A program made the translations under genes and the position numbers. A stretch of DNA of 64,000 nt. Origin: Granulicella sapmiensis (GTDB taxonomy: Bacteria > Acidobacteriota > Terriglobia > Terriglobales > Acidobacteriaceae). Positions within the stretch are counted from its first letter, which is position 1. Each line of letters starts with the position of its first letter. Where the stretch lies: positions 35,643 to 99,642 of the forward strand of contig JAMFSR010000002.1 in NCBI GenBank assembly GCA_026225395.1, given 5' to 3'. Below are positions 54,888 to 63,185 of this stretch, piece after piece. A model generated the notes under the pieces. That model was not told the DNA's origin. It saw only the letters and a program-made list of their open reading frames with translations, and ran no database searches.

Positions 54888-55565
54888 TTACACCTGCAAC
54901 CCATCCTTCACCAGCGCACTCGTATCGAACTGCGCCAGCAGGTCGGCCACACTCTCATAAGCCTCCACACACCCTGCCTCCAGCAGCTCTTCGCGAGACC
55001 AACCACCCGTCGTCACCCCAATCGTCCTCAACCCCGCCAGTCCCGCGGCCTCCGCGTCGTAAGGCGTATCGCCCAGTGCCATGCACTTACTCGGTGTCAG
55101 CTTCAGCCTTTGCAGCGCCGCCGAAAAAATATCCGGGTGCGGCTTCGACTTCTCCGCATCGTCGGCCGAAGTCTCTTCCTCAACCAAATCTTCAATCCTT
55201 GCTATCCGCTTGTACGTTGCCAGGTCTTCCTTATTCGCAGAGCTCGCCAGCGCCGGCCGGATCTTCGCCTCCTTCAGCCGCAACAGAAAGTCGCGCACCT
55301 TCGGCAGAGGCTTCACGCGCGGCATAAAGTCCTGCTGAAAAATGTACTTCCGAAACTCCTTCATCGGCTCCTCCACATGCGTCCGTTTCCACCACGGCAC
55401 AAACACGGGAATCAACTCATCCCCTCCCTTGCCAATCTGCCGCCGCAGCTCTTCCAGCTCCACATGGATCCCCACCGCACCCAACGCCACCTGCCACGCC
55501 TCGGCATGCAGCCAGTTACTCTCCACCAGCGTCCCGTCAATGTCACAAAGCAAAGCCTCAACCAT
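54888..55565 (-). CDS. HAD-superfamily hydrolase (phosphoglycolate phosphatase / beta-phosphoglucomutase-like)
   Basis: 225 residues. Motif I CDIDGTLVESNWLH with nucleophile and acid aspartates, a helical cap domain (about 20-85), motif II PALASSA, lysine in SADDAEKSKPHPDIF, and motif IV LGDTPYDAEAAG. All catalytic residues are present. Cap type 1 suggests sugar-phosphate substrates. The start was set at MVEALLCDIDGTLV; upstream residues are not family-like and the ribosome site is weak. Confidence 0.87.
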   Translation of the reverse strand: MVEALLCDIDGTLVESNWLHAEAWQVALGAVGIHVELEELRRQIGKGGDELIPVFVPWWKRTHVEEPMKEFRKYIFQQDFMPRVKPLPKVRDFLLRLKEAKIRPALASSANKEDLATYKRIARIEDLVEEETSADDAEKSKPHPDIFSAALQRLKLTPSKCMALGDTPYDAEAAGLAGLRTIGVTTGGWSREELLEAGCVEAYESVADLLAQFDTSALVKDGLQV

Positions 55566-55679
55566 TCCGCATAGGATGCAAACTTCGCCATTGCCATCTT
55601 CTGGCCATCTCAGGTCTCGCACCACAACCACTCACTTACAAACTTTTGCCCTTCTATCTATCACCCTTGCAGTGCCACA

Positions 55680-56654
55680 TTACCCAATCGAAAACACCAA
55701 CCGCGGCTTACCCGCAGCCCCATCCCAAACCTCACCTACTTCGGAAAGCGGCACAACTCTCGTCGCAATCTTCAACCCCGCCGGCCCAACCACCGCAAAC
55801 ACACTTCGTATCGCCTTTACCAAACCCTCACGGCTCACACTCCCAACCCCGCTACCCATCAGCATGATCCCCGACGAACGAAGCACTGCCCCCGACAGTT
55901 CAACATTCGCCTCACCGCTCGCTCCACCTACATGAACAAAGCGCAAAGGCGCATCCCCTATCGTCTTAGCCAGCGCCGTCATCAGCGTCTTCGCACTCTC
56001 ACCCCACAGGTAATCGATCACTACATCGACGCCTGCAGTAAACACCTCCTTCAACGCCTCCTCATACTCCTCCGCTCCCTTGGGATGCAGCATCCCCAGC
56101 CGGAACGGAATCACGACATCCGCTCCAAGCTGCTTCACCTCGTCCAGCTCCCCCACATTGCGGCCCGTTGCGATCACCTTGCGCGCGCCAAGATACTTCG
56201 CCAGTTGCACGGCAATTCTCCCCGCCGTCCCGGTCGCTCCATTCACCAGCACAGTCTCTCCCGCCACAAGCCGCGCACGCTCCACCAGCGCCGCCCACGC
56301 CGACATCCCGGGGTTCGCAATCGCTGCCGCCGTAATATCGTCAAGTCCATCCGGCAACTCCACGCAGCGCCTCGCATGCACCGGGCAAAACTCAGCCAGC
56401 GCGCCGAAAGGCGCCTCAGGCATGACGAAGTACAGCCGCCGTCCATCCTGCGCCATACCCACGCCATCTGCTCCGGCCACTGCAGGAAACACACCCGCGG
56501 CGCTGTAATGCGCACCAGAAGCACGCGATCGAGTGAAGTTGCTCAGCGCCGCCGCGCGCACCGAAATCAACTCTTCGCCTTCCTTCGCAATCGGCACTTC
56601 GAAATCTCCATACACCGGCGTCCTGCCCGCGGCGGTAACAATAGCTGCCTTCAT
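55680..56654 (-). CDS. MDR-family oxidoreductase under a divergent TetR regulator
   Basis: 324-residue quinone-oxidoreductase-like protein. MKAAIVTAAGRTPVYGDFEV is the N-terminal GroES-like start; LVNGATGTAGRIAVQLAKYLGARKVIATGRN is the nucleotide-binding loop. The family is the zinc-free type. GAGGACT precedes the ATG. The start faces a TetR gene across a 96-bp gap with two operator-like palindromes, so it is probably the regulated target. Substrate unknown, perhaps a reactive aldehyde or quinone. Confidence 0.88.
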   Translation of the reverse strand: MKAAIVTAAGRTPVYGDFEVPIAKEGEELISVRAAALSNFTRSRASGAHYSAAGVFPAVAGADGVGMAQDGRRLYFVMPEAPFGALAEFCPVHARRCVELPDGLDDITAAAIANPGMSAWAALVERARLVAGETVLVNGATGTAGRIAVQLAKYLGARKVIATGRNVGELDEVKQLGADVVIPFRLGMLHPKGAEEYEEALKEVFTAGVDVVIDYLWGESAKTLMTALAKTIGDAPLRFVHVGGASGEANVELSGAVLRSSGIMLMGSGVGSVSREGLVKAIRSVFAVVGPAGLKIATRVVPLSEVGEVWDGAAGKPRLVFSIG

Positions 56655-56683
56655 AGTCCTCTTTCGTCCTTGCTCACGCTAAA

Positions 56684-56720
56684 ATCTAACCTTGTTAGAT
56701 AAACTCTAACAACGTTCGAG
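56684..56720. promoter_or_regulatory. Tandem TetR-type operator palindromes
   Basis: ATCTAAC-CTT-GTTAGAT (56684-56700, perfect 7-bp arms) and CTCTAAC-AAC-GTTCGAG (56704-56720, one mismatch), both with 3-bp spacers, lie between the divergent starts. They are probably bound by the TetR protein encoded next to them. Confidence 0.65.
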
Positions 56721-56750
56721 TAATGGATGCAACCCCTGTATTCTGGATTC

Positions 56751-57392
56751 ATGAAAATCAACCGCGACATGGTCACGCGCGCCGGCCTCAAGCTCCTCAA
56801 CGAGGAAGGCCTCGAGCAGCTGACCCTTCGCCGTCTCGGTGTCGAACTCAACGTGCAGGCCGCAACCATCTACTGGCACTTCAAGAGCAAGGAGGAGCTG
56901 ATCGACGAAATGGCCACCACCGTTCTCGCCGAGGGCTCAGTCAATCTCATCCCCGCCCGCAAATCGTCCGGCTGGCGCATCTGGGCCTCCACCTATGGCG
57001 AAGGCCTCCGCAAAACCCTCCTTGCCTACCGCGACGGCGCCCGCATGGTCGCCGGCACCCGTTTCACCAACACCGTCTACCTCAAGACCACCGAGCGCAT
57101 CGGCAACCAGATGCTCGCCTCCGGCTTCTCCGTCCGTGCCGCGGTCGTCCTCTTCGGCACCATCTACAACTACACGGTCAGCTTCGTCATGGAAGAGCAG
57201 GCCGTATTCCCCACACCCGGCGAGCGTTCTCCCGGCTACTCCATCGAGGAACGAACCGCCCGCCTCGACCCTGCCGAGTTCCCCTTTCACCGCCAGACCT
57301 CAGCCATCCTCTTCGACAGCTACGACCGCCGTTTCCGCGAAGGCCTCGAACTGATCCTCAACGGCGCAGCTCCCGACCGCAAGAAGCGATGA
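56751..57392 (+). CDS. TetR/AcrR-family repressor (TetR_C-type)
   Basis: 213 residues. The N-terminal helix-turn-helix domain is NRDMVTRAGLKLLNEEGLEQLTLRRLGVELNVQAATIYWHF split around LTLRRLGVELNV; the C-terminal domain resembles the tetracycline-repressor C-terminal type (LRKTLLAYRDGARMVAGTRF). It is divergent from the oxidoreductase at 55680 and most likely controls both genes through the operators at 56684-56720. The inducer is unknown. Confidence 0.88.
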   Translation: MKINRDMVTRAGLKLLNEEGLEQLTLRRLGVELNVQAATIYWHFKSKEELIDEMATTVLAEGSVNLIPARKSSGWRIWASTYGEGLRKTLLAYRDGARMVAGTRFTNTVYLKTTERIGNQMLASGFSVRAAVVLFGTIYNYTVSFVMEEQAVFPTPGERSPGYSIEERTARLDPAEFPFHRQTSAILFDSYDRRFREGLELILNGAAPDRKKR

Positions 57393-57410
57393 CCGCCGGG
57401 TTCACAGCCG

Positions 57411-59048
57411 CTAAGGAGCGGGCGAAGCCGGTGGCGCAGGCGCAGGAGACACCGGCGCGTTCGACATCGGAAGAGCCGACTGAGCGACAGCTGCGGCATT
57501 GGTCAGATCCAGGTCGGCCGTACCCATGCGTCCGCTGGCTTCCACGCGAACAACAACGCGCGCACGGGTCGCCTTTGACTCGGGCGAGACGTTGAACTGA
57601 AAGTTCAGCGGATGGTCGATGCGTCCCGCCGTCGGCGAGCCTGGAGGCGCGTCGAAGGACATCGACGTGCCCTCATGCTTCAGCTCGTTGCTCCTTTTGT
57701 CATAGTAGGTAACCAGAAGAATCAGGCGCGTGGAGCGCGGTTTACCCCCATTGCCCGAAGACCAGACGAGACCTTGGCCATCGACATGGAACTGAAGGGC
57801 CTTCGCATCCGCAGGGCTGCGACGCACGGCAAACGACACGCCGTCGTAAACCATATTGCTCGTAGCCGCGCCGAACATCTCGCGGGTCAGGTTCCTCCCG
57901 GCAACGCCCTCTTTGTTCAACCGCGGCGGCCCAAGTTCGGGGTAATAGCCTTGCCGCGTAACAACCTTAAGTCCCGGCCGATCGACCATCACTTTGATCC
58001 GCCGGAACTTCATCCTGTCGACCGTCGGGTTGGTGGGCCGGTAAGAAAACGAATAGAAGCTGGACCCATCGCGAATGGAGCTGCCGATCTCGCGATCGAC
58101 ATCGTTGCGGCCATAAAGATTGCGCCCTCCCGTGGCCGAAGCAATGGCGGCGAAGTCCGGGTTGCCGCCGAAGGGTGCAAGCGACCCTTGCAAATCGCCG
58201 GGAGAGCCTTCGTCATATTTGCTGGCGTCGAACATCACACCCGCGGGATCAATCGTATACAGCGTCACGCGCGCGTCGCGCAGTTGGTCGATCGTCTGTT
58301 GAACGGCGCTGTTGAGGCGCGTCTTATCATCGACGGCGACCTTGGAAAGATCCAGGGTGGGAAAGCCGCGGCCGACCCAGATCATCGTCTTATGTCCGGG
58401 ATGGCCGATCACGGCTTCCGAAACACGGCGAAGACTGACGAGGGCCGTGGAGTAGCGTTCGGAAAGCCAGGAGCCTCCGTGAAGCTGCCACGGATCGACC
58501 ACGAAGTGATGGTCGAGCGCCTTGAGAATCTCATCCTTGTTCTGTGTATAGTCGCGCAGCACGGTGAACTTCTCGAGCGTCACGGCAATCAGCATGGTCG
58601 GCGTATCGAGCTTGGCAGGCTGCTTCTCCAGCCAGCTCTTCAGCGAGTAACGCGCAAACGCCATATCGTCAAAGTGCGTATTGAACTCGTCCAGCAGAAC
58701 GATATTGACTGGCGCGCGCGGCGCCAACCGGTCGAGATCGGCGGTGGACTCGATAGTGACCGTAGGCGGTGGCGTAAAGCGGCCAGGTGCTTCAAAGTCG
58801 CGGATGCTCTGCGGATCGTCGTCTTCGGTAATGTGGAAGTCCGACTGCTGCAGGTCGGTAACGGGATTGCCCTTCGCATCGAGCACAACGGCGTCCAGTA
58901 CAACGAGCCGGACGTTGCGTGTGATCGTGTTGGCGGCCGTAGGCGCGGAAGGCGTTGTCGGCGCTTCCTGTGCCGGTTGCTGGGCAAGTGCGGGCAGAAG
59001 CATGAGTGCAGCAACGGCGGGAAGCAGGCGAAAGCAAGGGAGTGGCAT
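57411..59048 (-). CDS. Secreted VWA-domain protein of the acidobacterial type
   Basis: 545 residues. Signal peptide LLPAVAALMLLPALAQQ is followed by a Pro/Thr/Ala linker, a short domain (RNVRLVVLDAVVLDAKGNPVTDLQQSDF) and a von Willebrand A-like region with NIVLLDEFNTHFDD, TLEKFTVLRDY and YTIDPAGVMFD. These 'VWFA-related' proteins are numerous in acidobacteria. The MIDAS DxSxS motif is replaced by LLDEFN, so metal binding is uncertain. A C-terminal beta-rich part and Ala/Pro tail finish the protein. Convergent with the TetR gene (18 bp gap). Confidence 0.8.
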   Translation of the reverse strand: MPLPCFRLLPAVAALMLLPALAQQPAQEAPTTPSAPTAANTITRNVRLVVLDAVVLDAKGNPVTDLQQSDFHITEDDDPQSIRDFEAPGRFTPPPTVTIESTADLDRLAPRAPVNIVLLDEFNTHFDDMAFARYSLKSWLEKQPAKLDTPTMLIAVTLEKFTVLRDYTQNKDEILKALDHHFVVDPWQLHGGSWLSERYSTALVSLRRVSEAVIGHPGHKTMIWVGRGFPTLDLSKVAVDDKTRLNSAVQQTIDQLRDARVTLYTIDPAGVMFDASKYDEGSPGDLQGSLAPFGGNPDFAAIASATGGRNLYGRNDVDREIGSSIRDGSSFYSFSYRPTNPTVDRMKFRRIKVMVDRPGLKVVTRQGYYPELGPPRLNKEGVAGRNLTREMFGAATSNMVYDGVSFAVRRSPADAKALQFHVDGQGLVWSSGNGGKPRSTRLILLVTYYDKRSNELKHEGTSMSFDAPPGSPTAGRIDHPLNFQFNVSPESKATRARVVVRVEASGRMGTADLDLTNAAAVAQSALPMSNAPVSPAPAPPASPAP

Positions 59049-59211
59049 AGGCTCGAAAACTCCGGTTGGATTCAACACGACTGCGAATGCGCGCAACGAT
59101 AGCTGGGGGCAGGATGCTGGCTAAAGGTTCTGAGGCTGATGCAGGAAGAATCTGCGGCGATTATAACGGTCTTTTGCAGCAAGTCCACGACACCGCTCGC
59201 TCCGCTCCTCG

Positions 59212-59838
59212 TTACCCATCGCCTTCGATGGGGTCAAGACCGAGAACCAGAAGAATCGCCTCAGTAACGAATCCTTTTCGTTGAGGTCCTTGCACGCTTG
59301 TTCCTTGTAAAGAGAGACCGGTGGTCAACGCCATAATGATGTCCGCAAGATTTTTCGGATTGGACGGTGGAATCCGGCGAAGCTTGGCAAACAGCTTGGT
59401 AACCAATCCAGCCATAGTGTCCCGGTGCGTGCGGTGTAGCTTGGCATAGGTCTTGGCAAACGTCTTGTCGCGGCAAGCTTGCAATTGGAACTCCGCGGAA
59501 AGTAAACCGAAGTCGAAATCGGATCCACGCATCGTCTCTGAGTTGCGGATCAGCGACAGAAGCTCTTGCGCAGGAATGTCCTGCGCAAGAAGCTGCGCCA
59601 AAGCTTCTATTTCGCGCCGTTTATGGGCGTCGAGAAGTTCCAGGAAGATAGCTTCTTTGCTCCCAAAATTGGAGTAGAACGCTCCCTTGGAGTAGCCTGC
59701 GCTCTCCGCGATCAAATCGACAGATGCGCCCTCATAGCCACCCCGCGCAAACAATTGAGCCGCTGACTCCAGAAGCCTGGTTCTGGTCTCCCGCCGGCTC
59801 TCCTGCCGGGTCAATCTCTGCTTGATCGCTTTAGCCAC
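59212..59838 (-). CDS. TetR/AcrR-family regulator
   Basis: 208 residues from GTG at 59838 (AKAIKQRLTRQESRRETR), or 223 from ATG at 59883. Helix-turn-helix domain: TRTRLLESAAQLFARGGYEGASVDLIAESAGYSKGAFYSNF around ASVDLIAESAGYSKGAFYSN. The C-terminal domain (LSLIRNSETMRGSDFDFGLL) is of the type seen in AefR-like regulators. The earlier ATG lies inside a palindrome (59871-59890), which is more likely the operator, so I favour the later start. Divergent from the leader ORF and NAD(P)-binding protein. Confidence 0.82.
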   Translation of the reverse strand: MAKAIKQRLTRQESRRETRTRLLESAAQLFARGGYEGASVDLIAESAGYSKGAFYSNFGSKEAIFLELLDAHKRREIEALAQLLAQDIPAQELLSLIRNSETMRGSDFDFGLLSAEFQLQACRDKTFAKTYAKLHRTHRDTMAGLVTKLFAKLRRIPPSNPKNLADIIMALTTGLSLQGTSVQGPQRKGFVTEAILLVLGLDPIEGDG

Positions 59839-59870
59839 GTTTTCAGCATAGCGCACGAAAACTATTTGCA

Positions 59871-59890
59871 ACCGAAATACCATTCGGTAT
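59871..59890. promoter_or_regulatory. Operator-like palindrome between TetR and NAD(P)-binding protein
   Basis: ATACC-ATTC-GGTAT (59877-59890) and ACCGAA-ATACCA-TTCGGT (59871-59888) overlap. A -10-like TATACT (59894-59899) lies beside it on the plus strand, so binding would block the plus-strand promoter. Confidence 0.5.
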
Positions 59891-59972
59891 GTCTATACTA
59901 AACAGAATGCGCGAGGGCTGGGCACGCATACCGCAGGCTCGGCGTGACGAATCAGGTAACGCGAGGAGTTTT

Positions 59973-60023
59973 ATGGCAAAACAATTTTGGTTGTCGGTGA
60001 AAGCAAAGGTGAACCGGAGATGA
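59973..60023 (+). CDS. 16-codon leader ORF coupled to the next gene
   Basis: ATG at 59973 follows CGAGGAG by four bases, a strong ribosome site. The peptide is MAKQFWLSVKAKVNRR and its TGA overlaps the ATG of the next gene (ATGA at 60020-60023). It could couple translation of the downstream gene. It has no regulatory amino-acid run. It could also be the remains of a longer protein N-terminus. Confidence 0.5.
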   Translation: MAKQFWLSVKAKVNRR

Positions 60024-60652
60024 AGATACTGTTACTCGGAGCCTCGGGTCTGGTCGGGAAGAATGTATTGGCGCAAGCTCTCGCGCACCCTTCTGTGACA
60101 AGCGTGGTCGCGCCCACGCGCCATCCCTTGGCGTCCTACCCAAAGCTCACGAATCCTGTGTCCGATCACCTGGAGTTGCTGCTGTCTGAGGGAGTATCCC
60201 AGGGAGTGGACGCAGTCGTCTGTGCGCTGGGAACGACGATCGGCAAGGCCGGCTCTAAAGAGGCATTTCGTGAGGTGGATTACGTTCTGCCGTTGGCATT
60301 CGCGCGATCTGCACACGAGCACGGAGCGGAGACTTTCGTTCTTGTCTCGGCAAGCGTTGCCTCTGTCACCTCTGCCATGTTCTATCCAAGAATCAAGGGC
60401 GAAATCGAGCGAGACATCGAGCTCGTGGGATTCAAATCACTCACCATCGTTCGACCCAGCCTTATCGGAGGCGAACGCGATGAACCGCGCTTCAGGGAAG
60501 GCATCGCTCTGCGGTTCATGAGCATCTTTGCACCGATTCTCCCAAAGAAGCTTCGTGTCAATCCCGCTCCCACCATCGCTGCGGCGATCTTGAATGCTGT
60601 AACGACAGCCAGGCCGGGCCGCCATTTTCGTTATGCCGAAAGCATGGCCTAG
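60020..60652 (+). CDS. NAD(P)-binding protein, NmrA/epimerase-like
   Basis: 210-residue Rossmann protein of the atypical short-chain dehydrogenase type. ILLLGASGLVGKNVLAQAL is the dinucleotide loop; VLVSASVAS and FYPRIKGEIERDIELVGF carry the Ser and Tyr-x3-Lys positions (YPRIK). SLTIVRPSLIGGERDEPRF resembles the HTATIP2/oxidoreductase family. AAGGTG lies seven bases upstream; translation may be coupled to the leader ORF. It is divergent from a TetR gene that probably controls it. Confidence 0.85.
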   Translation: MKILLLGASGLVGKNVLAQALAHPSVTSVVAPTRHPLASYPKLTNPVSDHLELLLSEGVSQGVDAVVCALGTTIGKAGSKEAFREVDYVLPLAFARSAHEHGAETFVLVSASVASVTSAMFYPRIKGEIERDIELVGFKSLTIVRPSLIGGERDEPRFREGIALRFMSIFAPILPKKLRVNPAPTIAAAILNAVTTARPGRHFRYAESMA

Positions 60653-60745
60653 CGCACTGGCGATTCCGCCGGGGACGTTGACTACGCAAGATCGCCTGTT
60701 GTGCTTTCACCTTCTCTAACCCGCTGTTTGAGGCTCTTGCTTTCC

Positions 60746-61189
60746 ATGACAAATACCGCCATTGCTATGGCTCCTGACACGCTCTACAGGCTTGCACCCC
60801 CACTCATTGCGCTTCAGTTCGCCGCCTTCGGATGGCGAGTGAATCGAGAGATCAACCTCGGCGACGGCGGGCGAGCGACCTGGATACCGATACCCGACGT
60901 GCTCAACATCATGAGCCTGCTAACGACGGTCATTTGTCTCATCGTCGTGCCGATCGCGACAGACGCGTATCTCTGGCTCTCGCGAATGGTCCTGGGAGCT
61001 GCTTATGTGCTGATCGCCTTCCATCCCCTCACCATGGCGGCGCATTACCGTCTCTGGAGCAAACACGGTAGAAACAAATACGTCACGGCCGGTAAAGACT
61101 ATCCCTATGCCACGGGCGAGGAAATTGTTTCATCGTCGTTCTCCATTGTCGTCGCTGTCTTAGCTGCCACGTATATCGGCACGCACTAG
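60746..61189 (+). CDS. Small membrane protein of unknown function
   Basis: 147 residues with about four spans: LYRLAPPLIALQFAAFGW, VLNIMSLLTTVICLIVVPIATDAYL, LSRMVLGAAYVLIAFHPLTMAAHY and SFSIVVAVLAATYIG. The start MTNTAIAMAPDTLYRL is chosen by position; an ATG seven codons later also fits. No family recognised. It ends 4 nt into the convergent HIT gene relic. Confidence 0.65.
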   Translation: MTNTAIAMAPDTLYRLAPPLIALQFAAFGWRVNREINLGDGGRATWIPIPDVLNIMSLLTTVICLIVVPIATDAYLWLSRMVLGAAYVLIAFHPLTMAAHYRLWSKHGRNKYVTAGKDYPYATGEEIVSSSFSIVVAVLAATYIGTH

Positions 61190-61616
61190 CAGTTGGACCA
61201 GGAGAGCAGCGTCTCTACAAAGTCGTGCCGAATCCGGTCGAATTCACCTGCGCTGTAAACAGGTTGGACCGTCAGCTTCGGGTTGATGGAGCCTCCTTCA
61301 AACTGGTCTCCTCGATAGTGGGGAAAGAAATGCATATGCAGATGCGGAATAGAGTTCCCATGAATTTCGTAATTGATCTTCACCGCGCCTGTAACGCAGG
61401 AAAAGGCTCTTTGAAACTCGTCATGCATCCTGCATAAAGGCCACTGCCGTTTCCTCCGCCAGGTCGTGGAGCTCTACCGCGTGAACCTTCGAAACGAGAC
61501 ACACATATCCGCGCACAGGAGCCGCTGCCTGCATCGTCACCCAGGAAGCGTTCAGGTGCGCCACGATGTCCAGGGGCTCACGCCGACCAGTGATCCGGAT
61601 TCGTCCATGCAGCCAT
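61186..61616 (-). pseudogene. Frameshifted HIT-family protein gene
   Basis: The HIT active-site block NYEIHGNSIPHLHMHFFPHY is intact in the C-terminal frame (61186-61428). The preceding part SWVTMQAAAPVRGYVCLVSK through HDLAEETAVAFMQD is readable in a different frame (about 61429-61600), and the likely N-terminus MAAWTNPDHWSA (ATG end at 61616) is in yet another frame. At least two frame changes, with a probable small deletion near the N-terminal junction (no cysteine pair), break the gene. The total length of about 144 codons fits a HIT protein. Confidence 0.7.
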
Positions 61617-61677
61617 CGCCGCTAAGTCTATCGAAAAGGCGTAGCTGGTATTGAGTGCATCATGCGTCACCGGATAT

Positions 61678-61850
61678 TCAATTCTCCGACGGCTTCTCCG
61701 CGGAGTCGATCACGATGGCTTCTATCTGCTCCCTCTGCGGTTTTAGCTGCAAGCTGTCTGTGCGTGGATTGTGGATGCAGCCGCGAGGACGGCTATAAGA
61801 AGCGCCACCGCACGGCCGTATCGTCGCCACCCATTATTTGCGAATCTCAT
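61678..61850 (-). pseudogene. Internally deleted TIGR03435 gene relic
   Basis: The 5' end encodes a signal peptide (MRFANNGWRRYGRAVALLIA then VLAAASTIHAQ), after which the frame stops. In another frame, LQLKPQREQIEAIVIDSAEK followed by PSEN and TGA matches the C-terminal end typical of the acidobacterial TIGR03435 family (LxLKxxxxxVExxVIDxxEKPSEN). About 200 codons are missing between these parts, so it is a deletion relic. Confidence 0.65.
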
Positions 61851-61964
61851 TTTCACTTCGCTACATATACTAGATCGGAAGCAGATCGCCATACTTAAGT
61901 TTGAGTAGAACCAACATCGACCGCTGCGGCCTCTGAATACAGTTAAAGGATTCCCCAACAAAGT

Positions 61965-63143
61965 ATGAGCGCCATCAACGGAAAGAAGATTGCCATCGTC
62001 GGCGCGGGACCAGGCGGCCTCACGCTGGCGCGACTGCTACAGCAAAGCGGCGCGCAAGCGTCCGTGTACGAGCGCGACCAGAGCCGCAGTGCGCGGGTCC
62101 AGGGCAGCGCATTGGATCTCCACGAACACTCTGGACTGGCGGCGCTGGAAGCCGCTGGCCTGATGGAAGCGTTCTGGGCCAACCATCGCCCGGATCTCGA
62201 CAACCTTCGCCTCACCGATGCCAATGGGACGGTTCTTCACGATCATCCCCGCCGGGTCTCTGGTCCCGGGCAACGTCCGGAGATCGAACGTGGCCCGTTG
62301 CGCGACCTTCTGCTTGACTCGCTTCAGCCCGGCACCGTGCATTGGGACTGCAAGCTGGAATCTTCAGAGGTTCACGGCGAGCAGGTCTCATTACGCTTTG
62401 CGAACGGACAGACCTCAGTGGCTGACATCGCCATTGGCAGCGACGGCGCAAACTCTCGCTTGCGTGAGCTGGTCACTCCCATTCGGCCGCAGTATGTCGG
62501 AGTTTCGCTCGTGGAGGGCCTCGTTCCTGCGGCAAAGCACGCAATACCTGAGTTGTGGGACCTTCTACAAGGCTCGGCGTTGATCGCTTTGGGAGGGGAA
62601 CGGACGATTGGCATGGGAACGAAACCAGACGGGAGTGTGCTGCTGTACGCGGGATTGAAGACCGATGATCCCGCGGTCAGGCAGAGCTTGGAAGAGGCAA
62701 GCGGTTCGGACGAGCGAGTGAGGTGGTTCCAAGCCAACTTCAAAGGGTGGAGTGGCCTATGGGAACCGCTCTTCAGAGAGGCCGTCTCGATGATCTGGCG
62801 TCCGTTATTTGTTTGCCCGGCGGATCAGCATTGGGCGCCGAAGCCAAACGTTACGCTGATTGGGGATGCAGCGCACGTCATGCCGCCTTATGCGGGCGAA
62901 GGCGTGAACATGGCGATGCTCGACGCTCTGGTCCTGTCAAAGTTTCTCCTCAGCCAAGACACGCCTGGTCATGCAATCGCCGCATACGAAACGGAGATGT
63001 TCTCCCGCATGCGATCCATGACGGAGGACACCATGGTGAACACGGAGATGTTCTATGCGCCGGATGCCTGCGAGCGCGTTGTGGCTCTGTTCCGTAGCTT
63101 CGGTGGAGAAGAAGCCGCGGTCCCACCAGCTGGCGAGGCTTAA
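61965..63143 (+). CDS. FAD-dependent monooxygenase, TetX-like
   Basis: 392 residues of the class A flavin monooxygenase type. The dinucleotide motif KIAIVGAGPGGLTLARLLQQ opens the protein, IGSDGANSRLRELV is the DG motif and LIGDAAHVMPPYAGEGVNMAM the GD motif near the end. ERDQSRSARVQGSALDLHEHSG is the TetX-like segment. Such enzymes hydroxylate aromatic or polyketide substrates, and some inactivate tetracyclines; activity here is not deducible. It is convergent with an AraC regulator. Confidence 0.9.
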   Translation: MSAINGKKIAIVGAGPGGLTLARLLQQSGAQASVYERDQSRSARVQGSALDLHEHSGLAALEAAGLMEAFWANHRPDLDNLRLTDANGTVLHDHPRRVSGPGQRPEIERGPLRDLLLDSLQPGTVHWDCKLESSEVHGEQVSLRFANGQTSVADIAIGSDGANSRLRELVTPIRPQYVGVSLVEGLVPAAKHAIPELWDLLQGSALIALGGERTIGMGTKPDGSVLLYAGLKTDDPAVRQSLEEASGSDERVRWFQANFKGWSGLWEPLFREAVSMIWRPLFVCPADQHWAPKPNVTLIGDAAHVMPPYAGEGVNMAMLDALVLSKFLLSQDTPGHAIAAYETEMFSRMRSMTEDTMVNTEMFYAPDACERVVALFRSFGGEEAAVPPAGEA

Positions 63144-63185
63144 TGCAAGGTCGTCCTCAGAAGCCGGCTTCTCGTCCGCAATCCT

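Noticed and set aside
57411..59048. True von Willebrand A domain with metal-binding site
   Set aside because: The DxSxS motif is not present in the expected strand, so I describe it only as VWA-related.
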